Assembly (NCBI GenBank): GCA_017427685.1
Contig: JAFRSH010000018.1
Span: 1 to 64,000 of the forward strand
Origin: Lachnospiraceae bacterium
Lineage (GTDB): Bacteria > Bacillota > Clostridia > Lachnospirales > Lachnospiraceae
Length of the DNA stretch: 64,000 nucleotides
Direction of reading: 5' to 3'
Shown here: piece after piece, positions 33,411 to 41,864 of the stretch
How the letters are laid out: each line of letters starts with the position of its first letter
How positions within the stretch are numbered: the stretch's first letter is position 1
The notes under the pieces: model-generated
The model's input: the letters and a program-made list of their open reading frames with translations, nothing else
The model's database searches: none
Told to the model about the DNA's origin: nothing
Program-made: the position numbers and the translations under genes

Positions 33411-35480
33411 TCAAACAGCAGACCCCGGAAGGAACGACGAAGGAAGGTTCTTGAAGACGATCGCGCTGAACCTGTCCATGTGGAGTCCGAGCTGTCCGTT
33501 CTCGATCCTGTACATCTCGGCCGAGTATGAGTAGCCGCTGTCGTAGGTGATGACCATCCTGACAAATACCGTTTCGTCCGTCGCACCCGTCTCCCATACA
33601 GGGATGCTGACGTTTATGTCGTACTCGTTGTTGTTTACCGCTACGATGAAGACTTCCTCCTCGTTAAACCTCGCGTAGGAGATGACTCCCTTCGTGCCCG
33701 CGAGGTACTTGAACGAGCCTGTCTTCAGAACTTTGTAGGCCTTGTGCATCCCGAGGAGCTGCTTGTAGAAATCCATCAGACTCCTGTCCTCGCGTCCCCA
33801 GGGGAAGGTTCTGCGGTTATCGGGATCGGTCCAGCCGCACACGCCCGCTTCGTCACCGTAGTAGACGCAGGGTGCGCCGGGCCATGTGGCCTGTATGACT
33901 ATCGCTTCACGCATGCAGCAGGGCATGATGCCTTCGGATGCTGCGGCACTTCCGGCGCTCGAGAGTCTTCCGACACGTCTGTTCGTCCTCGTCATGAAAC
34001 GTGCATGATCGTGGTTGGAGAGCTGGTTCATGGCCGTCTGCAGCGAAGGTGTGTCCATCTTCGCCATGTTGTGGCGCATCGTGGCCCAGAACGCGTTGTT
34101 GTTGTCGAGTAGCTCGCCGCGGTAGGAATCGCTGTGCTTGTCCACACCGGTGAGGAACCATCCGACGGGCTCCATGAAGGCCTCGTAGTTCATGATGGTG
34201 TCCCACTCGTCTCCGAGTAGCCAGTTCTCGGAGTTCTCATAATTCTCGGCGATGATGATCGCTTCGGGGTTGGCTGCCTTGACTCTCTTCCTGAACTCCT
34301 TCCAGAAGAAGTGGTTGAACGCGGGTGACATCCCGAGGTCCGCCGCAACGTCGAGTCTCCAGCCGTCACAGTTGTAAGGAGGTGAAACCCACTTCTCCGC
34401 TACCTGCATGATGTACTCAAAAAGCGCCGGTGACTTCTCGTAGTTGAGCTTCGGGAGAGTCGGATGACCCCACCAGCCGTCATACGAGTCGTTGTTGGGC
34501 CAACTGTCTTTTCTGAAATTGAAGAATGTCCTGTAGGGACTGTCGGCACTGACGTAGGCTCCCTTCTCGTAGCCGGGTGTGCCGTCGTAGATGAGCTGCC
34601 TGTCGAGCCACTTGTTGAAGGAACCGCAGTGGTTGAAGACTCCGTCGAGGATAACGCGGATCCCGCGCTCGTGGGCTTCCTTAACGAATTCGGCGAAGAA
34701 CTCGTTGCTCGCCTTCAGGTTGTCGAGATCGGCAACTCTCGTGATGTAGCGCTTGGCGTGGGAGTTGTCATTGTCGCCCTCCGCGAGCACTTCGCCCTCG
34801 TCTCTGGGGATGATCGTGAAATGAGGGTCTATATGGTCATAATCCTGTGTGTCGTACTTGTGGTTTGAAGGTGATACGAAGAGGGGGTTGAAGTAGATCG
34901 CCTCGACGCCCATATACATTAAATGATCGAATCTCTTGCGGACACCGGTGAGGTCGCCTCCGTAGAAGTTGCGGATGTCCTCGGCTTCGGGGAGCTTGTT
35001 CCAGTCGATGACTCTCTTGACATGCTTGCCGAGGTACGAGTACTCGTCGTCCATGACGGAGTTCACGGGGTCGCTGTTGCAGAACCTGTCGGTGAAGATC
35101 TGGTACATGACGGCGCCCTTGGCCCACTCGGGAGTGGAGAAGCCGGGCATGATGCGGAATCTGTACTCGGGGCGTGCTCCTTCCTCGGCTCCGGCCGATG
35201 TGTAGAAGAAAGCGTCGCTTCCGTCATTAATAAGGAAATAATAAGTGAAGAGCTCTTCGGGGCACGTCATCACATACTCAAAGAAAACGAACCTGCCGCG
35301 AACCTCAACCGGTTCAAGGCGTTCGCCTTCGGAGTCGTTGATGAATATGTAGGCTTCGAGCCCCTCCGTTGCAGCAGTCCTAAGCCTAAGCCTCAGGGTA
35401 TCCCCCGGCTTGGGCTGCGACGGTATCCTGTAGCTCTCTGTCCCGTCACAAAATGCTGCGTGTCTGGTATAATCACTCAC
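33411..35480 (-). CDS. GH13 alpha-amylase-family enzyme (neopullulanase/maltogenic type)
   Basis: A 689-residue cytoplasmic enzyme with an N-terminal beta-sandwich (about 1-120, CBM34-like), the GH13 barrel and a C-terminal beta domain. The four family regions are present: DGVFNHCG, GWRLDVAAD with the nucleophile Asp, IIIAENYEN with the acid/base Glu, and QLSNHDHARF with the stabilising Asp. No signal peptide, which fits intracellular breakdown of imported maltodextrins or glycogen. It lies between an ABC ATPase gene and nth, with spacings of 6 and 13 bases. Confidence 0.92.
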   Translation of the reverse strand: MSDYTRHAAFCDGTESYRIPSQPKPGDTLRLRLRTAATEGLEAYIFINDSEGERLEPVEVRGRFVFFEYVMTCPEELFTYYFLINDGSDAFFYTSAGAEEGARPEYRFRIMPGFSTPEWAKGAVMYQIFTDRFCNSDPVNSVMDDEYSYLGKHVKRVIDWNKLPEAEDIRNFYGGDLTGVRKRFDHLMYMGVEAIYFNPLFVSPSNHKYDTQDYDHIDPHFTIIPRDEGEVLAEGDNDNSHAKRYITRVADLDNLKASNEFFAEFVKEAHERGIRVILDGVFNHCGSFNKWLDRQLIYDGTPGYEKGAYVSADSPYRTFFNFRKDSWPNNDSYDGWWGHPTLPKLNYEKSPALFEYIMQVAEKWVSPPYNCDGWRLDVAADLGMSPAFNHFFWKEFRKRVKAANPEAIIIAENYENSENWLLGDEWDTIMNYEAFMEPVGWFLTGVDKHSDSYRGELLDNNNAFWATMRHNMAKMDTPSLQTAMNQLSNHDHARFMTRTNRRVGRLSSAGSAAASEGIMPCCMREAIVIQATWPGAPCVYYGDEAGVCGWTDPDNRRTFPWGREDRSLMDFYKQLLGMHKAYKVLKTGSFKYLAGTKGVISYARFNEEEVFIVAVNNNEYDINVSIPVWETGATDETVFVRMVITYDSGYSYSAEMYRIENGQLGLHMDRFSAIVFKNLPSSFLPGSAV

Positions 35481-35486
35481 GGTTTT

Positions 35487-36215
35487 CTAGCCTCGTCTCT
35501 TATTATCAATATATCGATCTATGATGTTGACCACTTCCCCGTTATCGTCCGCGACGTACTCTTGCGTCCTTCCGAAGAAGAGCTGCCTGTGAGCAAGGTG
35601 AAGAATATGGTTCGAATATTTCTGTGCCGCCTTAAGGTCGTGCGTTACCATGATGACCGCGATCTTATCTTCTTTATTGATCTTGGCGATGAGCTCGTAA
35701 AGCTCTGCGGTCGCCACCGGGTCGAGCCCCGACACCGGTTCGTCGAGCAGCAGGAGGCTCTTCGTCGCGCAAAGGGCACGCGCAAGGAGCACGCGCTGCT
35801 GCTGTCCGCCCGAGAGTTCCTGATAACTCTTCTTCCTAAGATGGTAGATCCCCATCGCGTTCATCTTCTCGAGCGCCAGTTCCTTCTCGGCCGCTCCGTA
35901 GAAAGGTCTGACTCCGAGTCTGTTGCCGCACCCCGAGAGAACGACTTCCTTAACACTCGCCGGGAAGTCCCTCTGGATATCGGTCTGCTGGGGCAGGTAT
36001 CCGATCTCGTTCATCTTGAAGCCCTCACCCGGAACGATCTTACCCTTCATGGGCTTGATGAGTCCGAGGAGACCCTTGATCAGGGTACTCTTGCCGGCTC
36101 CGTTCTCGCCGATCACGCACAGATAGCTGTCACGGCCGACCGCGAAATCGACGTCGGTTAAGATCTCTTGTCCGTCATATCCGAGCGTGACATGATTGCA
36201 TGACAGGATCGACAT
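35487..36215 (-). CDS. Zinc/manganese-type ABC transporter ATP-binding protein, no permease nearby
   Basis: The 242-residue product resembles ZnuC/MntB/AdcC ATPases: Walker A GENGAGKSTLIKGLLGL, MNEIGYLPQQTDIQRDFP, signature LSGGQQQRVLLARAL, Walker B LLLLDEPVSGLDP and VTHDL. In metal importers it is normally followed directly by a permease gene; here the next gene is an amylase and the upstream side is a promoter facing hup. The membrane and binding subunits must be elsewhere. The operon starts at a near-consensus promoter (36253-36281). Confidence 0.88.
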   Translation of the reverse strand: MSILSCNHVTLGYDGQEILTDVDFAVGRDSYLCVIGENGAGKSTLIKGLLGLIKPMKGKIVPGEGFKMNEIGYLPQQTDIQRDFPASVKEVVLSGCGNRLGVRPFYGAAEKELALEKMNAMGIYHLRKKSYQELSGGQQQRVLLARALCATKSLLLLDEPVSGLDPVATAELYELIAKINKEDKIAVIMVTHDLKAAQKYSNHILHLAHRQLFFGRTQEYVADDNGEVVNIIDRYIDNKRRG

Positions 36216-36252
36216 GATACCCTCCTACTTAAATAAATAATTCCTATGCCCA

Positions 36253-36281
36253 ATCATAAGAAATCATGGCCTTTATGTCAA
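36253..36281 (-). promoter_or_regulatory. Strong sigma-A promoter of the ABC ATPase-amylase-nth operon
   Basis: On the minus strand TTGACA (36281-36276) and TATGAT (36258-36253) are 17 bases apart, about 40 bases ahead of the ATPase start. Confidence 0.8.
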
Positions 36282-36414
36282 TATCGGGCTTGTGTATTTG
36301 CGGAGTTTTCGGCTCAATGTTAGCAAATTTTTCGCTTTTTGTGAACTTTCGTGTCTCGGCTTTTTAATCACGCTCATCTTATGATAGAAAAGTTAGAATT
36401 TAAGCGGTTTTTTC

Positions 36415-36443
36415 TTGACAAAAGAAATCAAAAAGATTATAAA
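36415..36443 (+). promoter_or_regulatory. Strong sigma-A promoter of hup
   Basis: TTGACA (36415-36420), 17-base spacer, TATAAA (36438-36443), about 70 bases ahead of the HU start and its AGGAGG site. The rest of 36282-36414 is AT-rich with no other feature I can name. Confidence 0.85.
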
Positions 36444-36515
36444 TAGACATGTGGTGCAGAAAGCACCCCTAAAATCCGGTGGGATTGATATCAAGTCATA
36501 TTAGGAGGATGTATC

Positions 36516-36791
36516 ATGAACAAGGCTGAATTAGTAGCAGCAATCGCTGACAAGGCAGAGTTATCCAAGAAGGATTCCGAGAAGGCATTAAAGGCTTTCA
36601 TCGACGTTGTAACCGCACAGCTCAAGAAGGGCGACAAGGTTCAGTTAGTTGGTTTCGGAACATTTGAAGTTTCCAAGAGAGCAGCTAGAAAGGGCAGAAA
36701 CCCTCAGACCAAGAAGGCTATCAACATCCCTGCTTCCAAGGCACCTAAGTTCAAGGCCGGCAAGGCACTTAAGGACACTGTTAACGCCTAA
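36516..36791 (+). CDS. hup: DNA-binding protein HU
   Basis: The 91-residue product is a standard [25 protein letters not shown] helical dimer part, then [20 protein letters not shown] with the DNA-bending beta arm. It compacts and bends DNA as a dimer. Codon use is strongly biased, in keeping with high expression, and an AGGAGG site and strong promoter precede it. It heads the conserved hup-rqcP-divIC-tilS-ftsH order. Confidence 0.97.
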   Translation: MNKAELVAAIADKAELSKKDSEKALKAFIDVVTAQLKKGDKVQLVGFGTFEVSKRAARKGRNPQTKKAINIPASKAPKFKAGKALKDTVNA

Positions 36792-36804
36792 CTTATGATC
36801 GCTT

Positions 36805-36838
36805 AGCCACTGTGCCGCCGGTACAGTGGCTTTTTTTT
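36805..36838 (+). terminator. Intrinsic terminator after hup
   Basis: AGCCACTGT and ACAGTGGCT form a 9-bp stem around GCCGCCGGT, followed by eight T. It probably ends most hup transcripts, with read-through or a weak promoter feeding rqcP. Confidence 0.9.
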
Positions 36839-36891
36839 CGCGTACATCGAGCAAGCTCTGCTTGCGAGATACGCGATTCCGAGGTTTTAAT

Positions 36892-37131
36892 ATGCGTTTA
36901 GACAAATATCTTAAAGTATCGCGTCTCATCAAGCGACGCACCATTGCAAACGAGGCTTGCGACGCGGGCCGCGTCACCGTTAACGACAAGGTCGCACGTG
37001 CCTCACTCGAGGTCAAGGTCGGTGACGTCATCGCGATGACACTCGGAGCAAAGACCGTGAAGGTCGAAGTTCTGAAGATCGTAGAGACACAGAACAAAGA
37101 AGAAGCGGGACTGATGTACAAGTACCTTTGA
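36892..37131 (+). CDS. rqcP: S4-domain ribosome quality-control protein RqcP
   Basis: A 79-residue protein consisting of an S4 RNA-binding fold: MRLDKYLKVSRLIKRRTIANEACDAGRVTVND. It matches RqcP (YabO), which binds stalled 50S subunits with RqcH and promotes alanine tailing. The start is ATG 36892 with GAGG upstream; an earlier frame overlaps the hup terminator. Position between hup and divIC is conserved in Firmicutes. Confidence 0.9.
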   Translation: MRLDKYLKVSRLIKRRTIANEACDAGRVTVNDKVARASLEVKVGDVIAMTLGAKTVKVEVLKIVETQNKEEAGLMYKYL

Positions 37132-37173
37132 CAGAGGTCAGCACCCGTCCGCACTATGCAGAGAGGAGTCGAC

Positions 37174-37470
37174 ATGTCCGAAACGACCGCCGCAAAGAAG
37201 AAGTCGTCACTGTGGCTGTGGATCATCGCAGCCGTCGTACTCATGCTCTGCCTTTTTTTGGTATACAAAACGGCTCAGGCCAACGAAGAGCTCGAAGCCA
37301 AGAACCGTGAGCTCAGCGAGTACATCGACGCCATAAACGCCGCCAACAACAAGACACACGAGATGGAGGAAGAGATCCGTTACCGCGCGACCGACGAGTA
37401 CATCGAGGAAGCGGCGCGCGACATCGGACTTATCGACCCCAACGAAACGATCATTTCACCCGAGGAATAA
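37174..37470 (+). CDS. divIC: DivIC/FtsB-like septum protein
   Basis: A 98-residue bitopic protein with a short cytoplasmic tail, one membrane helix (LWLWIIAAVVLMLCLFLVYK) and an external coiled coil (ANEELEAKNRELSEYI...) ending in an ERxLGLxxP-like tail (ARDIGLIDPNE). This is the DivIC/FtsB layout; the protein joins FtsL and DivIB at the divisome. The start is ATG 37174, with AGGAG 6 bases upstream. It is followed 9 bases later by tilS. Confidence 0.88.
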   Translation: MSETTAAKKKSSLWLWIIAAVVLMLCLFLVYKTAQANEELEAKNRELSEYIDAINAANNKTHEMEEEIRYRATDEYIEEAARDIGLIDPNETIISPEE

Positions 37471-37479
37471 GGTTACTTA

Positions 37480-38886
37480 ATGGACAAGGACATCGCTTCA
37501 TATATCATCGAAAACGACATGCTCAGAACCGGTGACTGCGTTATCGCAGCCGTCTCAGGCGGCGCCGATTCAATGTGCATGCTTTTTTGTCTTTCAGAGC
37601 TCGCTAAAGAGATGTCCCTGTCTCTTCACGCCGTACACGTCAACCACGGCATCCGCGGAGCAGAGGCCGACGGTGACGAGGCCTTCGTCAGGGACTACTG
37701 CGCTGCGCACGACATCCCCTTTACCGCGGTTCACGAGGACGTACCCGCGATCGCACGCAAGGAAGGCAAGACTCTCGAGGAAGCGGGACGCGAGGTCCGC
37801 TATAACGCACTCTTTAAGGTCGCCCGCGAGCTGAACGCATCGGCCGTGGCTCTTGCGCACAACCAAAGCGACCGCGCCGAGACAGTCCTTCTCAATCTCC
37901 TTCGCGGAAGCGGTATCACGGGCGGTGCCGGGATCAGACCGGTCACGCACCGCAGTGGCATCAAGCTCATCCGTCCTCTTCTTTCGATCTCACGTAACAG
38001 GATTGAGGAGATCCTCGCCGAGGCCGGCATCTCCTTCAGGACTGATTCCACCAACCTCTCGGACGAACACACACGCAACAGACTCAGATCCATGGTCTTC
38101 CCTCTCCTCACGCAGGAGGTTAACGCCCGCTCTGTCGAGCACCTCTGCGATTTCGCTCGTGACATGGCCGAGGTTTCGGACCTTATCGACAGTGAGGCCC
38201 GCGACATCATCGAAAAAGCTGTGGAAGACGGAAGTGTGAGCCTTCGCACCGGGAAAGTTCGCATAGGCGTTAAGCTATTAAAGAGCCTGCCTGCCGCACT
38301 GCAGACCGGGGTGATCAGGCTTCTCATCCCAAAGCTCACGTCGTCGCTCAAAGACATCTCCCGCACACACATCTCGTCGATCATCGCGCTCATGGGCGCC
38401 GGGACTTCGAAGACGGTCTCGCTCCCCTACGGGCTCACAGCCACAAGGACACGCGACTTCATCCTGATCGGCACGACGGATGAGCCGGGCGAACAGGAAC
38501 CGGCAGAAAGCTTCTTTGAGACCAAAGTGATCACGGGTGATGCGCGCGCATCGGCTTTAACGCTTATAGCCACCGATTCATCCGATCCTTTCTCAAATAA
38601 AAACTGTACCAAATGGTTTGATTATGATAATATATGTGAGAATCTTGAATTCCGTTATCCTAAACCCGGCGACACGATCCCCGTTATGATCGGAGGCCGT
38701 ATCTGCCGCAAGGAAGTCGCGAAGGTCTTCCGCGAGGCAGGGATCACGGCGAAACAGGCAGGGAGTGTCCCGATCGTCGCATGCGGCGACAGCGTTATCT
38801 GGATCCCCGGCCTGAGAAGGTGCGACGCGCATTTCGTCACACCCGAAACCAAGACAATCATAGAGATTACAAGGACAAGAACATGA
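37480..38886 (+). CDS. tilS: tRNA(Ile)-lysidine synthase
   Basis: The 468-residue product has the N-type PP-loop VSGGADSMC (about 24-32), HVNHGIRG and [19 protein letters not shown], followed by a middle domain and the C-terminal TilS domain ([12 protein letters not shown]...[12 protein letters not shown]). It converts C34 of tRNA-Ile2 to lysidine with ATP and lysine, which is essential for reading AUA. The stop overlaps the ftsH start by ATGA. Confidence 0.95.
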   Translation: MDKDIASYIIENDMLRTGDCVIAAVSGGADSMCMLFCLSELAKEMSLSLHAVHVNHGIRGAEADGDEAFVRDYCAAHDIPFTAVHEDVPAIARKEGKTLEEAGREVRYNALFKVARELNASAVALAHNQSDRAETVLLNLLRGSGITGGAGIRPVTHRSGIKLIRPLLSISRNRIEEILAEAGISFRTDSTNLSDEHTRNRLRSMVFPLLTQEVNARSVEHLCDFARDMAEVSDLIDSEARDIIEKAVEDGSVSLRTGKVRIGVKLLKSLPAALQTGVIRLLIPKLTSSLKDISRTHISSIIALMGAGTSKTVSLPYGLTATRTRDFILIGTTDEPGEQEPAESFFETKVITGDARASALTLIATDSSDPFSNKNCTKWFDYDNICENLEFRYPKPGDTIPVMIGGRICRKEVAKVFREAGITAKQAGSVPIVACGDSVIWIPGLRRCDAHFVTPETKTIIEITRTRT

Positions 38887-40721
38887 TTACTAATAAGAAC
38901 AAAGGATTGATAATCTACATCATCGCGATAGTCGGACTCTTTGCGGCGCTTTACCTTTCGAGCCGCATCGGACAGAACGACTCGGTCAACTACGGCTTCT
39001 CCGCATTTAAGAGCGACCTCGACGCCGGGAACGTGCTCAGTATCGCGATCTACCCCAACGAGGAAGTGCCCACCGGCACGATCGAGCTGGTTGTTACGGG
39101 AGGACAGAGCTACTCCTTCTACAGCTCCGACGTGCGCGAGATCGAGCAGCTCGCCAGGGAGAAGAACATCATCTACTACATGGACTCCATCGACAAGCCG
39201 AGTGTCTTCCTGACCACGGTTCTTCCTTATATCATCATCGCGTTGCTCTTCGTCTTCATGATGGTCATCCTTTCGAGGCCCGCAGGCGGCTCGAATTCGA
39301 GGCTCATGGACTTCGGCAAGAGCAGGGCCCAGATGGTCAAGGATATCTCGGACCGCTTCAACTTCAAGTCTGTTGCGGGACTTATCGAAGAGAAGGAAGA
39401 GCTTGCGGAAGTCGTTGATTTCCTTAAGGATCCCCGCAAGTACGGGCTCCTCGGAGCACGAATCCCCAAGGGTATCCTCCTTGAGGGACCTCCCGGAACG
39501 GGTAAGACCCTCCTTGCCAAGGCTGTTGCCGGCGAGGCCAAGGTTCCCTTCTTCTCGATCTCGGGTTCCGATTTCGTCGAGATGTTCGTCGGTGTCGGTG
39601 CTTCCCGTGTAAGAGACCTGTTTACGAAAGCAAAGCAGAACAGCCCCTGCATTATCTTCATCGACGAGATCGATGCCGTTGCCAGAAGGCGTGGTGCCGG
39701 AATGGGCGGCGGTCATGACGAGCGTGAGCAGACACTCAACCAGATGCTCGTCGAGATGGACGGATTTGAGTCGAACAAGGGTATCATAGTCCTCGCGGCA
39801 ACCAACCGTGTGGACATCCTCGATCCCGCGATCCTACGTCCCGGACGTTTCGACCGCAAGATCATAGTTTCACGTCCCGATGTGCGCGGCCGTGAGGAGA
39901 TACTCCGTGTTCATGTCCGCAACAAGCCTCTCGGCGAGGATATCGACCTTCCCGAGATCGCGCGTACGACCGCGGGCTTCACGGGCGCGGATCTTGAGAA
40001 CCTCATGAACGAGGCTGCCATCAACGCCGCAACACATAACCGTGCGTTCATCACAGACGAGGACGTTAAGAAATCGCTCATCAGAGTCGGTATCGGTTCC
40101 GAGAAGAAGAGCCGCATCATCTCTCCTCACGACAGGAAGATCACGGCTTACCACGAAGCGGGTCATGCGATCCTCTTCCACCTTCTCCCGGACGAAGGCC
40201 CCGTTTACACCGTTTCGGTCATCCCGACGGGTCAGGGTGCCGCAGGCTACACAATGCCTCTTCCCGACAAGGACAACATGCACTACACCAAGGGCAAGCT
40301 CCGTCAGGATATCATCGTGAACCTCGGCGGACGTGCCGCAGAGTCGCTTATCTTTGACGATATCACGACGGGCGCTTCGCAGGATATCAAGAACGCCACA
40401 TCGCTCGCCAGAGACATGGTGACACGCTTCGGTTTCTCCGACAGTCTCGGACTTGTCTGCTACGCAAACGATGACGACGAAGTGTTCATCGGTCGCGACT
40501 ACGGTCACACCAAGCGCTACAGCGAGGACACGGCAGGCCGTATCGATGCCGAAGTCAGAACGATCATCGACGAGTGCTTCAGCGAAGCAAAGCGCATCAT
40601 CACAGAGAACCTCGACGTTCTCCACAGATGCGCGGCACTGCTTGTTGACAAGGAGCGCATCACAGGAAGCGAGTTCGAGGCACTCTTTAATGAACCCGCC
40701 GTCGAAGTCGATCCCGAGTGA
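38883..40721 (+). CDS. ftsH: ATP-dependent zinc metalloprotease FtsH
   Basis: A 612-residue membrane AAA+ protease. Two N-terminal membrane helices (about 8-25 and 110-130) flank a periplasm-side domain. The AAA domain has Walker [14 protein letters not shown], Walker [12 protein letters not shown] and an arginine-finger region RPGRFDRK; the M41 protease domain has the zinc motif [11 protein letters not shown]. It degrades misfolded and short-lived membrane and cytosolic proteins. The start is ATG 38883, overlapping tilS, with AAGGA before it. Confidence 0.96.
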   Translation: MITNKNKGLIIYIIAIVGLFAALYLSSRIGQNDSVNYGFSAFKSDLDAGNVLSIAIYPNEEVPTGTIELVVTGGQSYSFYSSDVREIEQLAREKNIIYYMDSIDKPSVFLTTVLPYIIIALLFVFMMVILSRPAGGSNSRLMDFGKSRAQMVKDISDRFNFKSVAGLIEEKEELAEVVDFLKDPRKYGLLGARIPKGILLEGPPGTGKTLLAKAVAGEAKVPFFSISGSDFVEMFVGVGASRVRDLFTKAKQNSPCIIFIDEIDAVARRRGAGMGGGHDEREQTLNQMLVEMDGFESNKGIIVLAATNRVDILDPAILRPGRFDRKIIVSRPDVRGREEILRVHVRNKPLGEDIDLPEIARTTAGFTGADLENLMNEAAINAATHNRAFITDEDVKKSLIRVGIGSEKKSRIISPHDRKITAYHEAGHAILFHLLPDEGPVYTVSVIPTGQGAAGYTMPLPDKDNMHYTKGKLRQDIIVNLGGRAAESLIFDDITTGASQDIKNATSLARDMVTRFGFSDSLGLVCYANDDDEVFIGRDYGHTKRYSEDTAGRIDAEVRTIIDECFSEAKRIITENLDVLHRCAALLVDKERITGSEFEALFNEPAVEVDPE

Positions 40722-40878
40722 TCGTTATTGTACAGTTTTCACAAAAAGATTTTCAAAACTCGATTATCTTTGTGCACACTTCATTTGGGGACGCGATATA
40801 ATAATACACGTAAACCCCAATACATTATATAGTTTTTGCTACACCCCATAAGTAACAAAAATACCTTCTCCAAAAAGA

Positions 40879-40906
40879 GGATGATCCCGCAAGGTCATCC
40901 TTTTTT
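40879..40906 (+). terminator. Intrinsic terminator after ftsH
   Basis: GGATGA and TCATCC pair around TCCCGCAAGG, followed by six T. It closes the rqcP-ftsH transcript about 160 bases beyond the ftsH stop. Confidence 0.8.
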
Positions 40907-40977
40907 ACTTTTATGCCCCGCCCGGAGGCGATCCGAATATTTCGCAGTTTGTTCACATTTGTAGGGGGCTTGAACTC

Positions 40978-41006
40978 TTGAAAATAAACGTCTTATACAA
41001 TATAAT
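40978..41006 (+). promoter_or_regulatory. Strong sigma-A promoter of lepB
   Basis: TTGAAA (40978-40983), 17-base spacer, TATAAT (41001-41006), about 90 bases ahead of the lepB start. Confidence 0.85.
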
Positions 41007-41098
41007 GTCATTCATGCAAAGGAACATTAACAGGATGTTTTTGATTGTGTATCACATGAGCAGTAAGCATTATTCACATACATAAAGGAGTATTGATC

Positions 41099-41725
41099 GT
41101 GGAAGATAATAAAGAAGAGATCGTCGTTTCCGCCGATTCCGAAAACAAAGAGAGCACTTCCGAATCGAAGAAGCTCACCAAGAACAAGGTAATCTCCGAG
41201 ATCGCGAATTGGGCCATCATCATCGGTGTGGCTCTTATCCTCGCCACTCTCATCAACAAGTTCGTCATCATCAAGGCTGAAGTTATCTCCGGTTCGATGG
41301 AGGACACGCTCCAGATCGATGACGTTTATCTGGGCAGCCGGCTTTCCTACGTCTTCGGAGATCCCGAGAGAGGCGAGATCGTCTTCTTCAAGTTCCCCGA
41401 CAACGAGGAAGAGACGTTTGTTAAGAGAGTTATCGGTCTCCCCGGTGAGAAGATCGAGATCAGGGACGGCAAGGTTTATATCAATGACGCCGCCGAGCCG
41501 CTCTACGAGCCCTACCTGAGAGAAACTCCCCGCAGCGAGGACTTCGGACCTGTCGTTGTCCCCGAGGATTCGTACTTCATGATGGGCGACAACCGTAATC
41601 ACTCGAGCGATTCACGTGCATGGAACACCTTCTATGTTACGAAGGATCAGCTGCTCGCCAAGGCATGGCTCAGGATCTGGCCTCCTTTCCATCTGGCAGA
41701 TCATTATGACTATGATGAAGAGTGA
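41099..41725 (+). CDS. lepB: Type I signal peptidase
   Basis: The 208-residue product has one N-terminal membrane helix (about 35-58) and the S26 catalytic pair: Ser66 in VISGSMEDTL and Lys109 in TFVKRVIGLPGE, followed by MMGDNRNHSSDSR. It cleaves signal peptides at the outer face. The start is taken as GTG 41099, 8 bases after AAAGGAG; the in-frame TTG at 41093 is too close to that site. The Glu/Ser-rich cytoplasmic N-terminus is longer than in Bacillus enzymes. Confidence 0.93.
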   Translation: MEDNKEEIVVSADSENKESTSESKKLTKNKVISEIANWAIIIGVALILATLINKFVIIKAEVISGSMEDTLQIDDVYLGSRLSYVFGDPERGEIVFFKFPDNEEETFVKRVIGLPGEKIEIRDGKVYINDAAEPLYEPYLRETPRSEDFGPVVVPEDSYFMMGDNRNHSSDSRAWNTFYVTKDQLLAKAWLRIWPPFHLADHYDYDEE

Positions 41726-41864
41726 CAGTCTGTCACCCCATATATTTAAGAATAAAAAGAGCGGATCATGACGCCTATAAGAAAGTGGCAGCATCACACG
41801 TCACCGGGTAAATACAATAATAAATGAAGCAGATTCATACGCTTATAGAAAGGTAACAAACAAA

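Larger units (their letters stand above)
40722..41092. other. Intergenic region ftsH-lepB with possible short RNA
   Basis: No protein gene fits. It holds an imperfect inverted repeat AGTTTT/AAAACT just after ftsH, an isolated TATAAT (40797-40802) without a clear -35, the terminator at 40879-40906 and the lepB promoter at 40978-41006. A transcript from the first TATAAT to the terminator would be roughly 100 bases, so a small RNA is possible but unproven. Confidence 0.4.

Noticed and set aside
33398..33586. N-terminal extension of endonuclease III
   Set aside because: It lies inside the amylase gene; the GGAGGG site and the family length place the start at 33397.
40722..40780. First inverted repeat after ftsH as the terminator
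   Set aside because: AGTTTT/AAAACT has no GC-rich stem; the hairpin at 40879-40906 with a T-run is the better terminator.
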